A stretch of 64,000 bases of DNA from Ignelater luminosus (Eukaryota; Arthropoda; Insecta; Coleoptera; Elateridae): assembly GCA_011009095.1 (NCBI GenBank), contig VTPC01090599.1, forward strand, positions 69,662 through 133,661. Direction: 5' to 3'. Numbering within the stretch: the first letter of the stretch is position 1; every line of letters begins with the position of its first letter. The notes below the pieces were generated by a model. It had not been told where the DNA came from. It searched no databases and saw only the letters and a list, made by a program, of their open reading frames with translations. A program made the position numbers and the translations under genes. Of this stretch, positions 22,070 through 33,006 are shown piece after piece.

Positions 22070-24178
22070 ATTGATGAAAGTACAGTATTATCATCTATTG
22101 GCAAAGAACCTAGCATTCAGACAAAATACGTAGAACTGCGGCGTGGATTGAAACCTTACCATCTGCAAATCTAAGTTTAGAAATGTTTCCAAGTATATAT
22201 CCCTGCCGTTAAAAAGATAGATGACTTTGGTCCTGATTTTGTAAAAAACTTTTCTGATGATGTAAAATTAATTGAACTTCAACCGCTCCAGCAGAATTAC
22301 CCAGAAAATGATGCAGTTTTGTTAATAAAGTAACGAGTATGCAGAAAGCTCTTCATATGATGATAGCTTGAAAGATCCTCATTTCATTCCCTGCAATAAT
22401 CAGGATTCGGATTCAGCAATGGACGAGTCCATTATTGAAATGCAAACTCAAACAACAGAAAATAAGTCTGAGAAAAGAAATTCAAATAAGAAAAAAGTAA
22501 AGAATACTCTACAAGATCTAGAACAGCTATTCGCAAAATATTATGAACTGGTTGATAAAGGCTTGCAAACAGAATATAATAGCAAGATGTACAGAAACGG
22601 TAAAGAAGAAATCTTAATAAGATTTATAGTAAAAGAAAATTCAATTGCGCATTATATCTTCATATCTAGGAGAACAATATAAGGGTTTGTAAAGCAAATT
22701 GTGCCATAGACACAGTTCTGAGAAAAAGAGATGGCTATGGATTTATTAGTATCAAACAGAGAGGAAAACATAAAAATCGTATGAATAAAGTAGACAATGC
22801 CTTAACTCAAGGAGTTATAGACCACATCAACAGTTTTCCTAAAACAGAGTCTCACTACTATCGATCTACTAGCACAAGGCAATATCTTGAAGGTTCATTA
22901 AATGTGAGCATTATGTACAGGCCCTATATTGATAAATGTCGTGAACGTGGAGAACCATTCGTAGAGCAGCCTTTTTATCAAGATATTTCTAATAAAAAAT
23001 TCAATTTGGGGTGTTTAAACCAAAAAAGCACTTGTGGTCAACATGCGAAACGTGCAAAAACGTTGGGGAAGAAGAGAAAGAAGCCGAAAAAAAGATCTTA
23101 AAAGGCACAAAAAAAGAGACCGAGTTATTGAGTCAAGAAAAAAACAGACATAAAGACTTCTATGGAAAGTGAAAAATTATTGGTATGTTCGTTCGATTTG
23201 TAAGCTGTAACTCCTCTACCAAATGCAAACGTATCAACATTTTACTACAAAAGCAAGTTAAACGTTTAAAATTTTACAATATATAATATGCCATAAAAAA
23301 ATGGTTTCTGTTACATGTAACACGAAGAAGAGGCCAAACGAGGGGCACGCGAAATAGTTACATGCATTAGGGTAGGCCGAGAAATGGAAATTTTCGATTT
23401 ATGAATTCTAATAGTGCAGAAAAGTTGTATTTTTTCATGCTGATAACGGGAAAAATAACGAAACAATTATCAACTTTAATCTTCCGGTCGCGCAAAAAGC
23501 CTAAAGTTAGAAAAAATTACAAAAAAGATAATTTTTTTTTAATTATGATCAGGTATACTAACATAAATATAGTGCGGTAAAATTATAATAGCGAGGAAAA
23601 GGTACCTAACAGTGTCTTATATAAGAGAAAAAAAAGATTTTCCCATTAAAATAAAGTCTTCAACTTGTGCATTGGGCTCAAAATAGCATAATACCCAAAA
23701 ATGTAGTATTCTGACATTTGTCATGCATTCCTATAATGATAAGAAAAGTATCGAAATAAAATTACTAGGCCTTGCAGCCTATGGTGTAACTAGTAATATG
23801 TACCTAACCTATCAGAAGAATTTGTGGATTCGAAGAAAGTTTGTGGCAGAATCCGAAAAAACTTTGTTATTAATGAAATGAATGAGCATGTATTGTTTGG
23901 CGACATTAAAATAATGGAAGTGAGAAAGGAGTAGCAAAACAAGATGTTATTATAAAACTTAGTATGAAGAGTAAGAATATAAAGTAGTAGATATTAGGCG
24001 TAAAACACGTGGAAACGAAGCGAAATAAAATTAGTGCCTTTGTATAAAGGGCCTCCCGCAATCCTCATTAAAAAACGAAATGATTTACAATCTTTGTGCG
24101 ATCAAAAGTTAGTTCCTTTAAAATACCATGACTTTTTTCATTCTTTAAAAGCAAATGAAGAAGAGACGGATTAATACG
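22070..24178 (+). pseudogene. Decayed insect transposon-type gene (SHYxR/YHDFF family)
   Basis: Pieces of one protein in order: an acidic, Ser/Asp-rich N-terminal region (22368-22560, LKDPHFIPCNNQDSDSAMDE), then at 22680-23100 RVCKANCAIDTVLRKRDGYG and VIDHINSFPKTESHYYRSTS, then LNVSIMYRPYIDKCRERGEP and NKKFNLGCLNQKSTCGQHAK, and much later (about 23940-24175) DIRRKTRGN-like and LYKGPPAILIKKRNDLQSLC ending in KYHDFFHSLKANEEETD. I recognise this order from a highly repeated class of uncharacterised insect proteins that look like transposases with cysteine motifs. The expected catalytic centre between 23100 and 23900 is deleted or unreadable. Terminal repeats were not found. Superfamily unknown to me. 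Confidence 0.6.
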
Positions 24179-24429
24179 AAGAGTGACTTTCAGTTTTTTA
24201 AAGTTTGTTAAATTGTTATTTTGATGAGAATTGTAAAGAAAAACTGAAAAATAAAGTGAAACACTAGGTTAACTAATTTAATTTAAATTTTAAATCCAAT
24301 AAAATATAGAGCAACACTAGGATTAGTGCATTACTTATTTTTTGCTTCCTTCTCTATGAATCGATATTTAAAAATAGAGTTTATGGAAAATACATTACAC
24401 ATAAGTTGTATCAGTATAACATTAACAAA

Positions 24430-24587
24430 ACAATGAAATCATGCGAATACTTAAAAGCGCAATTATTCCTAGTGTTTTTTCAACTTGTCCTACTGTTGCT
24501 CTGAGGCGACGTTATCTTTACAATAAAATAACATTCCGTAGAGATTTTCATAATATCAATATTAGACGTAGACTTAATGACAATTCC

Positions 24588-24590
<3 letters not shown>
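24430..24590 (+). pseudogene. LINE C-terminus preceding a (TTA)n tail
   Basis: The frame reads RRRYLYNKITFRRDFHNINI then RRRLNDNSLL and runs straight into the TTA array. The 'L..KI.FR.D.HNINIRR' wording matches the far C-terminus of the LINE family also seen at 20.7 and 48.5 kb. Many LINEs of this superfamily end in a short microsatellite, so the TTA run may be the element's own 3' tail. Confidence 0.5.
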
Positions 24591-24636
<46 letters not shown>

Positions 24637-24640
24637 CATT
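24589..24640. repeat. (TTA)n microsatellite
   Basis: About 16 uninterrupted TTA units followed by TCATTTTATTT. Likely LINE-derived; it creates an artefactual poly-leucine frame. Confidence 0.95.
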
Positions 24641-27600
24641 TTATTTAGAATTATAACCTTTAGTGTACTACCAAACCGCTATATAGATATTGTGTTGGTA
24701 CGGGTGCAAAATGTGTGGTTGGACTGGTCGCGTGTTTAGGCAATTCAACAGAGTAAGATTTAAAGGAAATCCAAAATTATCCATTCGGATTGGCTGGTCA
24801 TGTGTTTGACTTAATCATCTGGTTGACTATACCATGTGCAACTGGGTCATTGAATACACAATAACGGTTGAGTGGAAGACAAGGACAAGGACGTTGGCCG
24901 CCGTTGGGAAAATTAATTATGTATGTATTATTTCCCTAAAATGGTATAACACTGATATTCCTTTATTTAATTAAATTTAAAATTTTAAATTATGAGTAAT
25001 TACAATAGTAAATAAAGAAAGTAAATAAAAGTGAATGGGATATGCGTATTTTGCACCCTACCTGAATATGAAATATTACATTTAAATTTTAGACCCTACA
25101 TTTTATTTGTTGAGCATGAGCGAATGAGGATAATATACACGTAGCTACAATGTTACCGTTGCACAGTATAAAATTTACTAATAATATATAGTATCACCAA
25201 ATGAATGCAACAGGTGGTGGTTTTCTAGATTTATATAAACCACGTCATGGAAAAAAGTTGTATAACGATTTCGAACAAATTTTGGCAGCAAGAATAAATA
25301 CAAAAATCCCAATACAAGAAATGCTGATTCAGAGAAACATGGGAAGGCTTAAATCCAAAAGTTAAAAATATTCGTCACGGAAGTAGAGAATGTCATAAAA
25401 ATACCGAATCTGCAAAAGCCACCCCATTGTTTAAAAAACAAATTCTCTACATGAAGCAGTTAAAATTAAAAGCTGAAAAAATTTCCCGGGCCATTTACTC
25501 TGCGTTTACTTAACCTACAAGGGTTTTCCGCTTCTGTGAGATGGTAGTTACTTTTGTAGCTTAACACGTGCATTTTTTACGATTTTTAGGATTTACAGGA
25601 TTTAGGATAAAAGTAACGGTGGAATGCCCGCAAGTTAAAAATGCTCTAGTTTTCATTAAAAAATCAAAACATAATCCAAACAATCTTTAAAACTTCACCT
25701 TCTTTTATATGGTCTTTCACTTAAAAATTAATTTTTAGATAACAAAATCGTCCGAGCTATCTCTCTAGATTTTATATTATTTCACGATATGATGTTTGAC
25801 GTCAGTCAGATACAATTTATTTTTCTTTAAAATCTTTTCAATGTCTGAAATATCTAAATTGTTAAAGTATCTCTAGCTCTTGTAAAACCACTTTTCTCTT
25901 ACACGAAGCAAAATTTATTCCCGAAAATGTTGAGACAAACTACATTTCTGTACAACGTTTGTATATTTCAAGCACATATTTTATTGCTCATAAAACCACA
26001 GAACAAGTGTTTGGTTTTTACTTTTTTAGATACTCATGCTGTGAAATTCTTCAGTTTAGAACAGGTTCAACAAAGTGCCGATACAAATTCTTGTTATTAT
26101 ACTCTAATGCGGAGTAAATCTCTTCAACGTGTTTAATTATGACTTCATCGATAGATTTTATACTTTAATTTAGAAGGAAATAAAGAAAGAAAGCTAAACT
26201 TTAAATATACTTATTAAACCTAAATAAATATAAATGACAAAGTCGGTTGTGGTGATTCAGTAATCTAATCCTTTCGGAACCTTAAAAGAAAGAAAATTGC
26301 GGCACAAGAAGATTGATGCTAAAGCTTACTTTCTGTAACAAAAAGCGGCCTTCTTGTTTTAATTATTTAAAACAAGGACATTTTGTCGAAATTTTATTAT
26401 TTCGAGCTTGAAGTAACATCTTATTTAGGTATAAGAAAATATCCTTTGTTATTACTTTCTTCACACTACAGCAATTTTATTATAAGTAAGGTTATACATG
26501 TATGATATGGTAATAACTAGGTCTTTCATTCATATTTTATGATGGAAAGACGTAATCCTCAGCAAAAACAGAATGAAATATTTCACTTTAGAACCTGCTT
26601 TTATAGTATGAGACAGCAAACACCCATCAACAGTGCATTCATCATGATATCCTGGATGGCAGTTTTTATAACCAGCTGTGTGACTTTGGGGTTATTCCAA
26701 ATTCAAAAACAATTTTTGAATAAATAATTTACGTCGAGTTATTGAAAATACATGTATGTGTACATGTGATAATACTGTCGGGTATTCTTTTTGTAGTATT
26801 CAAGAATTTTTAGTTTTTCTGTTAAAAGTAATAAATTGACAATAAAAAGGTGTTAAAAATGGCAAACGATTAAATCAGTCTGAAATAAGCAGCACAATAC
26901 GGTAAAGTTTAAATTAAAAAAGCAGGATCTTTTCAACCTTGAGTGAAACTAGTGCTATCATTCAACACGTTAATTTTATGTAAATGTATTCTGTTTAGGG
27001 AGTTTGTATGTGATCAGAAAGCAAGAGTAGTGCAACGATTCATGTAATGTGATTTCGCATGGGGATGTTCTCCTAAAGTAACCTATATGCTTAAACGTTC
27101 TTAAACTATCTTAAATGTATGAAAGATGGTTTAGCTTTTTCTTATAGAATTTTTTGTAAGATTGCAAAATTGTTTATATTATCTTAGTTATATAGGTGAG
27201 AATCAATCAGGAGATAACTTATGGGTTAAACTGCGACCTTTAAAGTTCACAGTAGTAAATATATTCTGTTCACAATATTGTAATTTTATACATATTGACA
27301 TTATAATGTTTGTTATTTTGTTTTTTTTATTCATATTCAAATCGATCTGTTACAGTGAGATTTATAGTCTGTACGTTTTATAAGATCAAATTTCAATTCT
27401 AGAAAAGTTTTATGTGGTGTTAAATTATTCCAGTATGTAATTCTCCCACATAGACTATATAAAGTTAATTACAACCCATCAAACTGGATTTGTATTGGAA
27501 ATCCTATTTTTAAATGTCGTTTAAATGTTAATTAATAAAACATAAAATACTTCTACAGCAACTGTTTTCCACCAAAATAAAATGAAATCCTCCAGGTCGT

Positions 27601-28285
27601 AAATTTTCAAGAATGTTTTGCTTTTATCTTTACTCGTTCGGATCCGGAATTCAAATCCCATATACATATTGTAAAAGGTCGACCGACATACCTATATAAT
27701 CCAAAGGCAATAACTTTTCTGCCATGTTCGAAATATTTTATGTCAAATGTGAATATTCTGCCCAATGATACCAAACAACCAGCAGATCCTGTCGGGTGTA
27801 TCAAAAAGAGAAAAGTATAGTATTTAGAAACAAAGATAATTCTTGGTTTTTCCAAATCCCTTTTTTTATATAGTAATTAATTTTTTATAAAAAACCGATC
27901 AAGTTTAGATTAACAAAGCAAATATCTTCTAACTTGCAATAAATAACTGCGATATACCATACATTTAATAACATAACAATCATATTCTATTTAAAAACAA
28001 AGATATTCAAATTTTGAAATAATTTAAATTACAATGAAATAAACACATTAGCTCTCGATTACGTGGTCAATAAATTATAAACAGGAACTACTACAACACG
28101 AAAAAAAATTTCAGTCAAATTTACCTAAATTACACAAATAAATTAAGATACACCATCAAAATGGTATTTTATGTAAAAATTTTCCTAAAAATACCACCTG
28201 TTAAGAATTTAACAAGTTTTAGATTAATAATCATCCGAAATAACCAGCAAAACAACTTTATAGTCGAAATTCTCTGATACCGCCC
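24641..28285. other. Long intergenic stretch upstream of the Val-Pro-rich gene
   Basis: No supported gene. At 24700-24850 two segments share a 'ggttggactggtc(g/a)(c/t)gtgttt' block. At 25201-25340 a plus-strand frame starting MNATGGGFLDLYKPRHGKKL looks faintly like the TGGG-containing Myb/SANT-type proteins of DNA transposons but is too short to call. The remainder is AT-rich. Confidence 0.35.
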
Positions 28286-28290
28286 CGCCT

Positions 28291-28298
28291 TATAAATA
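28291..28298 (+). promoter_or_regulatory. TATA box of secreted structural protein gene
   Basis: TATAAATA, 68 bp upstream of the ATG and preceded by a short GC-rich patch (CCGCCCCGCC). A TCATT element near 28323, about 30 bp downstream, is a plausible initiator. Strong TATA promoters are usual for highly expressed cuticle and secretory genes in insects. Confidence 0.75.
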
Positions 28299-28358
28299 GG
28301 TTGACACATTTCGCAAATTGTGTCATTCCTGCTTAGGTAGTCATATCGAATGCCAAAC

Positions 28359-29392
28359 ATGGGATACGTTCTGGTACGTACTAATATTATTTGTTTTTCT
28401 AATTGTATTAATAATTAACAATTAATTTTCTTTTTTAGTACACTGTACTTTTGCTCTCTGTAGTCGCTTCAAGCTTCTGCAAAGAAACAACTACTACAGA
28501 TAAGAAACCAACAACGACAACAACAACAACAACCCAAGATAAAACCGTCAACAAACGCAGTTTGTATCATGATGGTCTTTACGACACTACCTTGTATTCA
28601 GGATTATATGGAACTTCCTTGAATGGAGGATACAGCACTTTAGGAAACGGTGGTTCGTACGGAACGTATTCTAGCGGATTAGGACATGGACATTACGGAC
28701 TAGGCACCTATTCGCTTGGACATTCCGGTTCTCATACACACACTCACACGGTCAACACCATCACTAAAGAAGTCGCTGTGCCACATCCATACCCAGTTAC
28801 TATTAAGGAACAAGTACCAGTTCCAGTACCACAACCCTACGCTGTTCATGTACCAAAACCTGTTCCCGTTCCTTATGCAGTTAAAGTACCCGTGGAAGTA
28901 CCAAGACCATATCCAGTAACCGTTACCAAACATGTGCCATATCCCGTCGAGAAACCAGTCTACATTAAGGTTGCCCAACCAGTTAAAGTTCCAGTACCTC
29001 AACCTTATCCCGTACTCCATCCCGTTGAAGTTAAAGTACCAACCCCAGTTTACATTAAGGAATCTAGCTTTGATCACGGAGTCGATATCGCAAAGCATTA
29101 CAATCATGGAGTTGGTGTTGGTAGTGATCACGGTGCTGCTGTTACCTACAGCGTAGGATCTGGATTGTCATCTGGACTAACATCTGGATTATCATCTGGT
29201 TTGTCTCATGGATCACTCTCTGGATTAGGTTCTGGACACGGTTTCTCCTATCATTACGGAGATAGTGGTATAAAATCCGGTTATGGAGGAAAAGCCAGTT
29301 ACACTGGTGTTTACGTACCAAGTACCTTAGGAGGATTGAATGGCCATGATACGAGCGGAACTTACTCCTGGCAAAAATCCGTAAAATGGTAA
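28359..29392 (+). CDS. Secreted Val-Pro/Gly-Tyr-rich structural protein
   Basis: Two exons: 28359-28373 (MGYVL) and 28439-29392, joined by a 65-bp GT-AG phase-0 intron; product 322 residues. The splice builds a signal peptide, MGYVLYTVLLLSVVASSFCK, with cleavage likely after the hydrophobic run. Next come a threonine run, a dibasic KR (residues 44-45) that may be a processing site, a Gly/Tyr/Ser region (about 48-108) with an HTHTHT block, a dense Val-Pro repeat region (about 116-210; PVPVPQPYAVHVPKPVPVPY) and a Gly/Ser C-terminal half with SSGL repeats. This composition fits extracellular cuticle-, silk- or chorion-like structural proteins. There is no RR chitin-binding consensus, so chitin binding is not shown. 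The exact tissue and family are unknown. Confidence 0.9.
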
Positions 29393-29526
29393 TTGAGTAG
29401 TACGACAATTTATTTAATTCCTAGCAATGTAATTATTCTATATCCTAGTCTTGTTTTTTCTTGCTTTTATAAAATTTCTGTTATGTCTACATTTGTTAAT
29501 TGTATACCTATCTTCACTTTTTGAGG

Positions 29527-29532
29527 AATAAA
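29527..29532 (+). terminator. Polyadenylation signal
   Basis: AATAAA 135 bp after the stop codon of the Val-Pro-rich gene, followed by a TG-rich sequence (atatatgtgtc). Position fits a short 3' UTR. Confidence 0.7.
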
Positions 29533-29539
29533 ATATATG

Positions 29540-31105
29540 TGTCTTAAAGTAGTTGTTATTTATAATATTATAGAATAGTTATCAATATCGTTTACTTTGA
29601 AAAAGTGTAATTTTAAAAAATCAAATGATTGATGCAAAAAGTGCACGAATTGTCAGTGACGGCAAACTGCTCGATTAACTGCTTTATTAAAAGGAAACTT
29701 ATCTTGAAATTGTCTAATCGAAGGAAAAACCTTCCATAAAAAATTTCTTTCATTTATCTGCTTCTTCAATGTGTTGAAAAACTTGAATCTGAATGCATGT
29801 CTTAGATGATATTTTAAGATGTTTATTCTCTTTGCCTTTCATTTGTGGTATCCGCAAACAATTACATTACTAAATTTAATATCACGAAATATTCCAATAA
29901 ATATATTAAAGTTCAGAAAGATGTTGCCACATAGGGTTATTACTATTAAAAATATCAGTGAAAACCTTGCTAGAGAATGCAATCTGTTGAATACACTTAA
30001 TGGCATGACCGTTATTTATATCTTGCTTACTTTATAGCACAGGCAGCAATTGTCCACAAAGTTTTCAGATCTTTTACAAGAACTAGTTCGGGTTAAGAAA
30101 GATCCATTCAGTGATAAAGCTGTACTAAAATAATCATTTGATTATTTGATCATTATTATATAGGAAAACAGGAAATGCATACAAGCCAGTACAAATTAAT
30201 GTACACTCGAATCACGAATACTAAACTTGGAAGATACAGGGTAAATCTTAAAATGGTCTCCACTTTAAAGGAGTATTCTGGAAGCGATAAGGATTAGAAA
30301 AGTTTAAAAGAATTTATATTATAGTATTCAGTGTTTTTAAGATACAGGGTCGAACATTACTTATAATAATGGGCTCACTGGTAAGAATACCAAAATTAAG
30401 TACTATAGGAAAACTGGACGTTTTATTGTAATAACCGTACAGAAAATCCCCATTTGAATATTACATGTAATTTCCAAGATATTCCACTCAGAAATACTAG
30501 AAATTAATTTCTAACATCCTTACAATATAACCAAATCCTGTTTTATTTAAAAACAGCGCATGCTAACAAACGAATACAAGGGAAACTTTCTAGAATGAGA
30601 GTAGATTTCAAAGCTAACAGAATTATCTATTTTGCCAGTGGCCTAATACTTCTTTTGCGTGTATCTGTTTTTCCCTTTTTCTGGGACCGGGGGCAATCAG
30701 TACAAAAATTAGTAAAAAAGTAAAGATTTCTCAATATCAGAAAAAACTAGATTATATTAAAAAATTATATTTATGGCCAGGTGACGAGAGCACTATCAAG
30801 AAACTATGACAAAAGTAAAACAGAAAGAACAGAGACCGTGTTGGAAAAGGAAAAAAAGGGTTTGGAATGAACCAACTGCAGAATTAGTCAAAATAATAAC
30901 AAGAAAGATGGAAAATAAAAAACCCTCAAGCACAAACAAATAATAATAAGCTTGTGATGTACGAAGAAAAAGTATTATTCTTTCATACAGATTTGGAGAA
31001 ACATGACAATGCCAAAAGAATCGGTGAAGCATTTATGAAATCCATGCACAGGAAGGAAGCTAAATTAGACTGTAATAACTGCAGGTCGATTTTTCACTAC
31101 TAAAC
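29540..31105. other. Unassigned intergenic stretch
   Basis: AT-rich. Two 'agatacagggt' blocks about 110 bp apart (near 30235 and 30342) hint at remnants of transposon termini, but no paired element is visible. Confidence 0.35.
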
Positions 31106-31109
31106 GTTA

Positions 31110-31458
31110 TACAGGGTGTCCCGCGATTCGACTGCCATAGCTTAAAGGTGTGTTCCTTGGGTAATTTCAAGTCGAAAATACCTAATACATATATGTCCAA
31201 AGCTCAATAGTAAGGGAGTTATAGGCGATAACATTTTCCATAAAGAAATGGTTGGGTCAATTATTATGCATTGTTATTGTTTATAATTAATGCAGGAAGT
31301 AGGCTGGTGAAGAGTTTTGTCACATTGTTATTACAATTGATTCTTGTTTGACGTTTATTAGTGAGTTTCGGACATATATGTATTAGATATTTTTGACTTG
31401 GAATTACCTAAGGAATACACCTTTAACCTATGGCAGTCGAGTCGTAGGACACCTTGTA
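31110..31458. mobile_element. Mariner-type MITE with about 110-bp inverted repeats
   Basis: Element 31112-31456 (345 bp) flanked by TA on both sides (31110-31111, 31457-31458). The left end CAGGGTGTCCCGCGATTCGA pairs with the right end, read on the other strand, CAAGGTGTCCTACGACTCGA, and similarity continues for about 110 bp through the block CTAATACATATATGTCC, which is identical in both arms. The roughly 120-bp centre has no coding capacity. TA duplication and CAGGGTGTCC-type termini point to the Tc1/mariner superfamily. Confidence 0.9.
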
Positions 31459-31539
31459 TAAAAGGTACTATCAACAATCAGAAACATAATGAGTAAGAAG
31501 GAGAAATAATGTGTTGCTTTCAATGAAACAGATATAAGA

Positions 31540-32331
31540 AAAACAAAGCGAAAAGGATTGATAGTACATGTGCTCTTTATAGACTTCCCACAAGCATACA
31601 ACAATAGTAAATAATAACTCTAACAGACACTTTGAAGTAAACAGAGAGCAGGGTGAAAATAAAAGAAATTCAGATCAAGAAAAAGCTTCCGGCAAGGAAA
31701 CTCGCTATCGCCAACCCAATGTGGCATAACTTTAGAAACGATAGTAAGAACTTAGATAAACGTAATCTAGAGCACACTGAGCAACCTAGTTTAACTATTG
31801 GCTATGAAGATGACTTAACAATAGTAGCACCAAGTACGGAAAGACTAGAAACTAAGAAAGATAGATCATGAAGCAAAAAAGTTTGGTTTGATAACTAATT
31901 AAGCAAAAATCAAATAACCCCAAATCGATGGTAGTTAACAACTTGCATTGAATGTAACCTTCTCAAGAGAGTTAAACACGAGCACGAGTCATTTGTGGTA
32001 GCCTAGCTATGGCTTTGCCTCTTACGAACCTTCAAGATCGGTTTTCGTCCTTTATAACCTTCTAGAGAGAGTTAAATACAAATGGGTGTCAGCTACGTCC
32101 TCCCATAGAATGAGATAGACAAGAGTAACAACAAGATCCTCCTAATGTAGTTCTGTTAAAGAACAGAAATTTACCACGATTTCTCAGAATAAAAGTGTAC
32201 AGAGTAATCATAAGCTAAAGTAGGCGAAGAGAATAATAAAAATATTTAAAAGCAAAATCGATAGAGAAACAAAAACAAAGAGGTATATAATCTGTTTAAA
32301 AAACTCATAATAATAACTACTCTAATAAAAT
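31540..32331 (+). pseudogene. RTE-like LINE RT fragment, part 1 (split by TIR element)
   Basis: Plus-strand RT remnant. LFIDFPQAYNN (near 31573-31605) is the first catalytic block. Frame 31653-31871 gives LTIGYEDDLTIVAPSTERLE, where the box normally reading YADD is YEDD, followed after a stop by KKFGLITN and AKIK, as expected downstream of YADD. Near 32155-32215 LLKNRNLPRFLRIKVYRVII matches the thumb region. The reading is then cut at 32331 by a DNA transposon and picks up at 34765. Confidence 0.65.
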
Positions 32332-32938
32332 ACAGGCACACAAAAACAAAAAGTGATCTGTTTTTGGAATCCCATATGGTAATCCTTATGTATTTCGACA
32401 TGCTGAACACAAATCTGACGTCTGTTTAGCTCCACCACCCACCAGTTTGTAGTAAATCGCAAAAATAATCTCAAAACCTCATAAAATGGGAACATCGTTA
32501 CCCAATTGTTATCTACGTCAGATTAAAATGTGCATTAGCACTTGCACACCTTAACATTATGTATTTTGATGCAAGAAATACACGTTTCGCGTTGATGAGG
32601 CATTATCCGTCACTAGTTTTTATTAAATCGCGAATATAACTTAGGAAACCGCATACATTGGCGAAATGACTGCTCTATTTAAGTCTGCGTCAAATAAGAA
32701 TGCCCAGCAACACATTACTTACGTAGATCCAAAAATGTCTGCATCCAGGGCACCACCGCGTGATGGCGGTAGACAACGGTATCATTCCGAAGTATACGCT
32801 AGACATCGGCGTTCATGCCGTCATTGCAGGCACAGGTAGGAAATATATTACGAAGCAGGAGCTCGAAACCCCAGTTTCGGCGGCTGGTCAGGGTGGGAAA
32901 GCTGGCCTGCAGGCGTCGTCGTCATCATAAGACCATAG

Positions 32939-32972
32939 CTTTTCAAAGGTAGGCAACTTGGCCTTTGAAAAG
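32939..32972. repeat. Perfect 11-bp hairpin in the TIR element leader
   Basis: CTTTTCAAAGG and CCTTTGAAAAG flank a 12-base loop, immediately upstream of the transposon gene. The surrounding 32740-32920 is the most GC-rich patch of the region, consistent with a preserved element leader or promoter. Confidence 0.7.
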
Positions 32973-33006
32973 TATGAGGCTACAAGAAGTCATTAATGTG
33001 ATGAAG

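Noticed and set aside
24441..24656. Frame with a poly-leucine run as a signal-peptide-like gene
   Set aside because: The leucines come from the (TTA)n microsatellite; the front part is a LINE C-terminus.
28700..29131. 143-codon minus-strand frame opposite the Val-Pro-rich gene
   Set aside because: Shadow of the repetitive coding strand; Trp/Asn-rich composition mirrors the VP repeat and no own motif is present.
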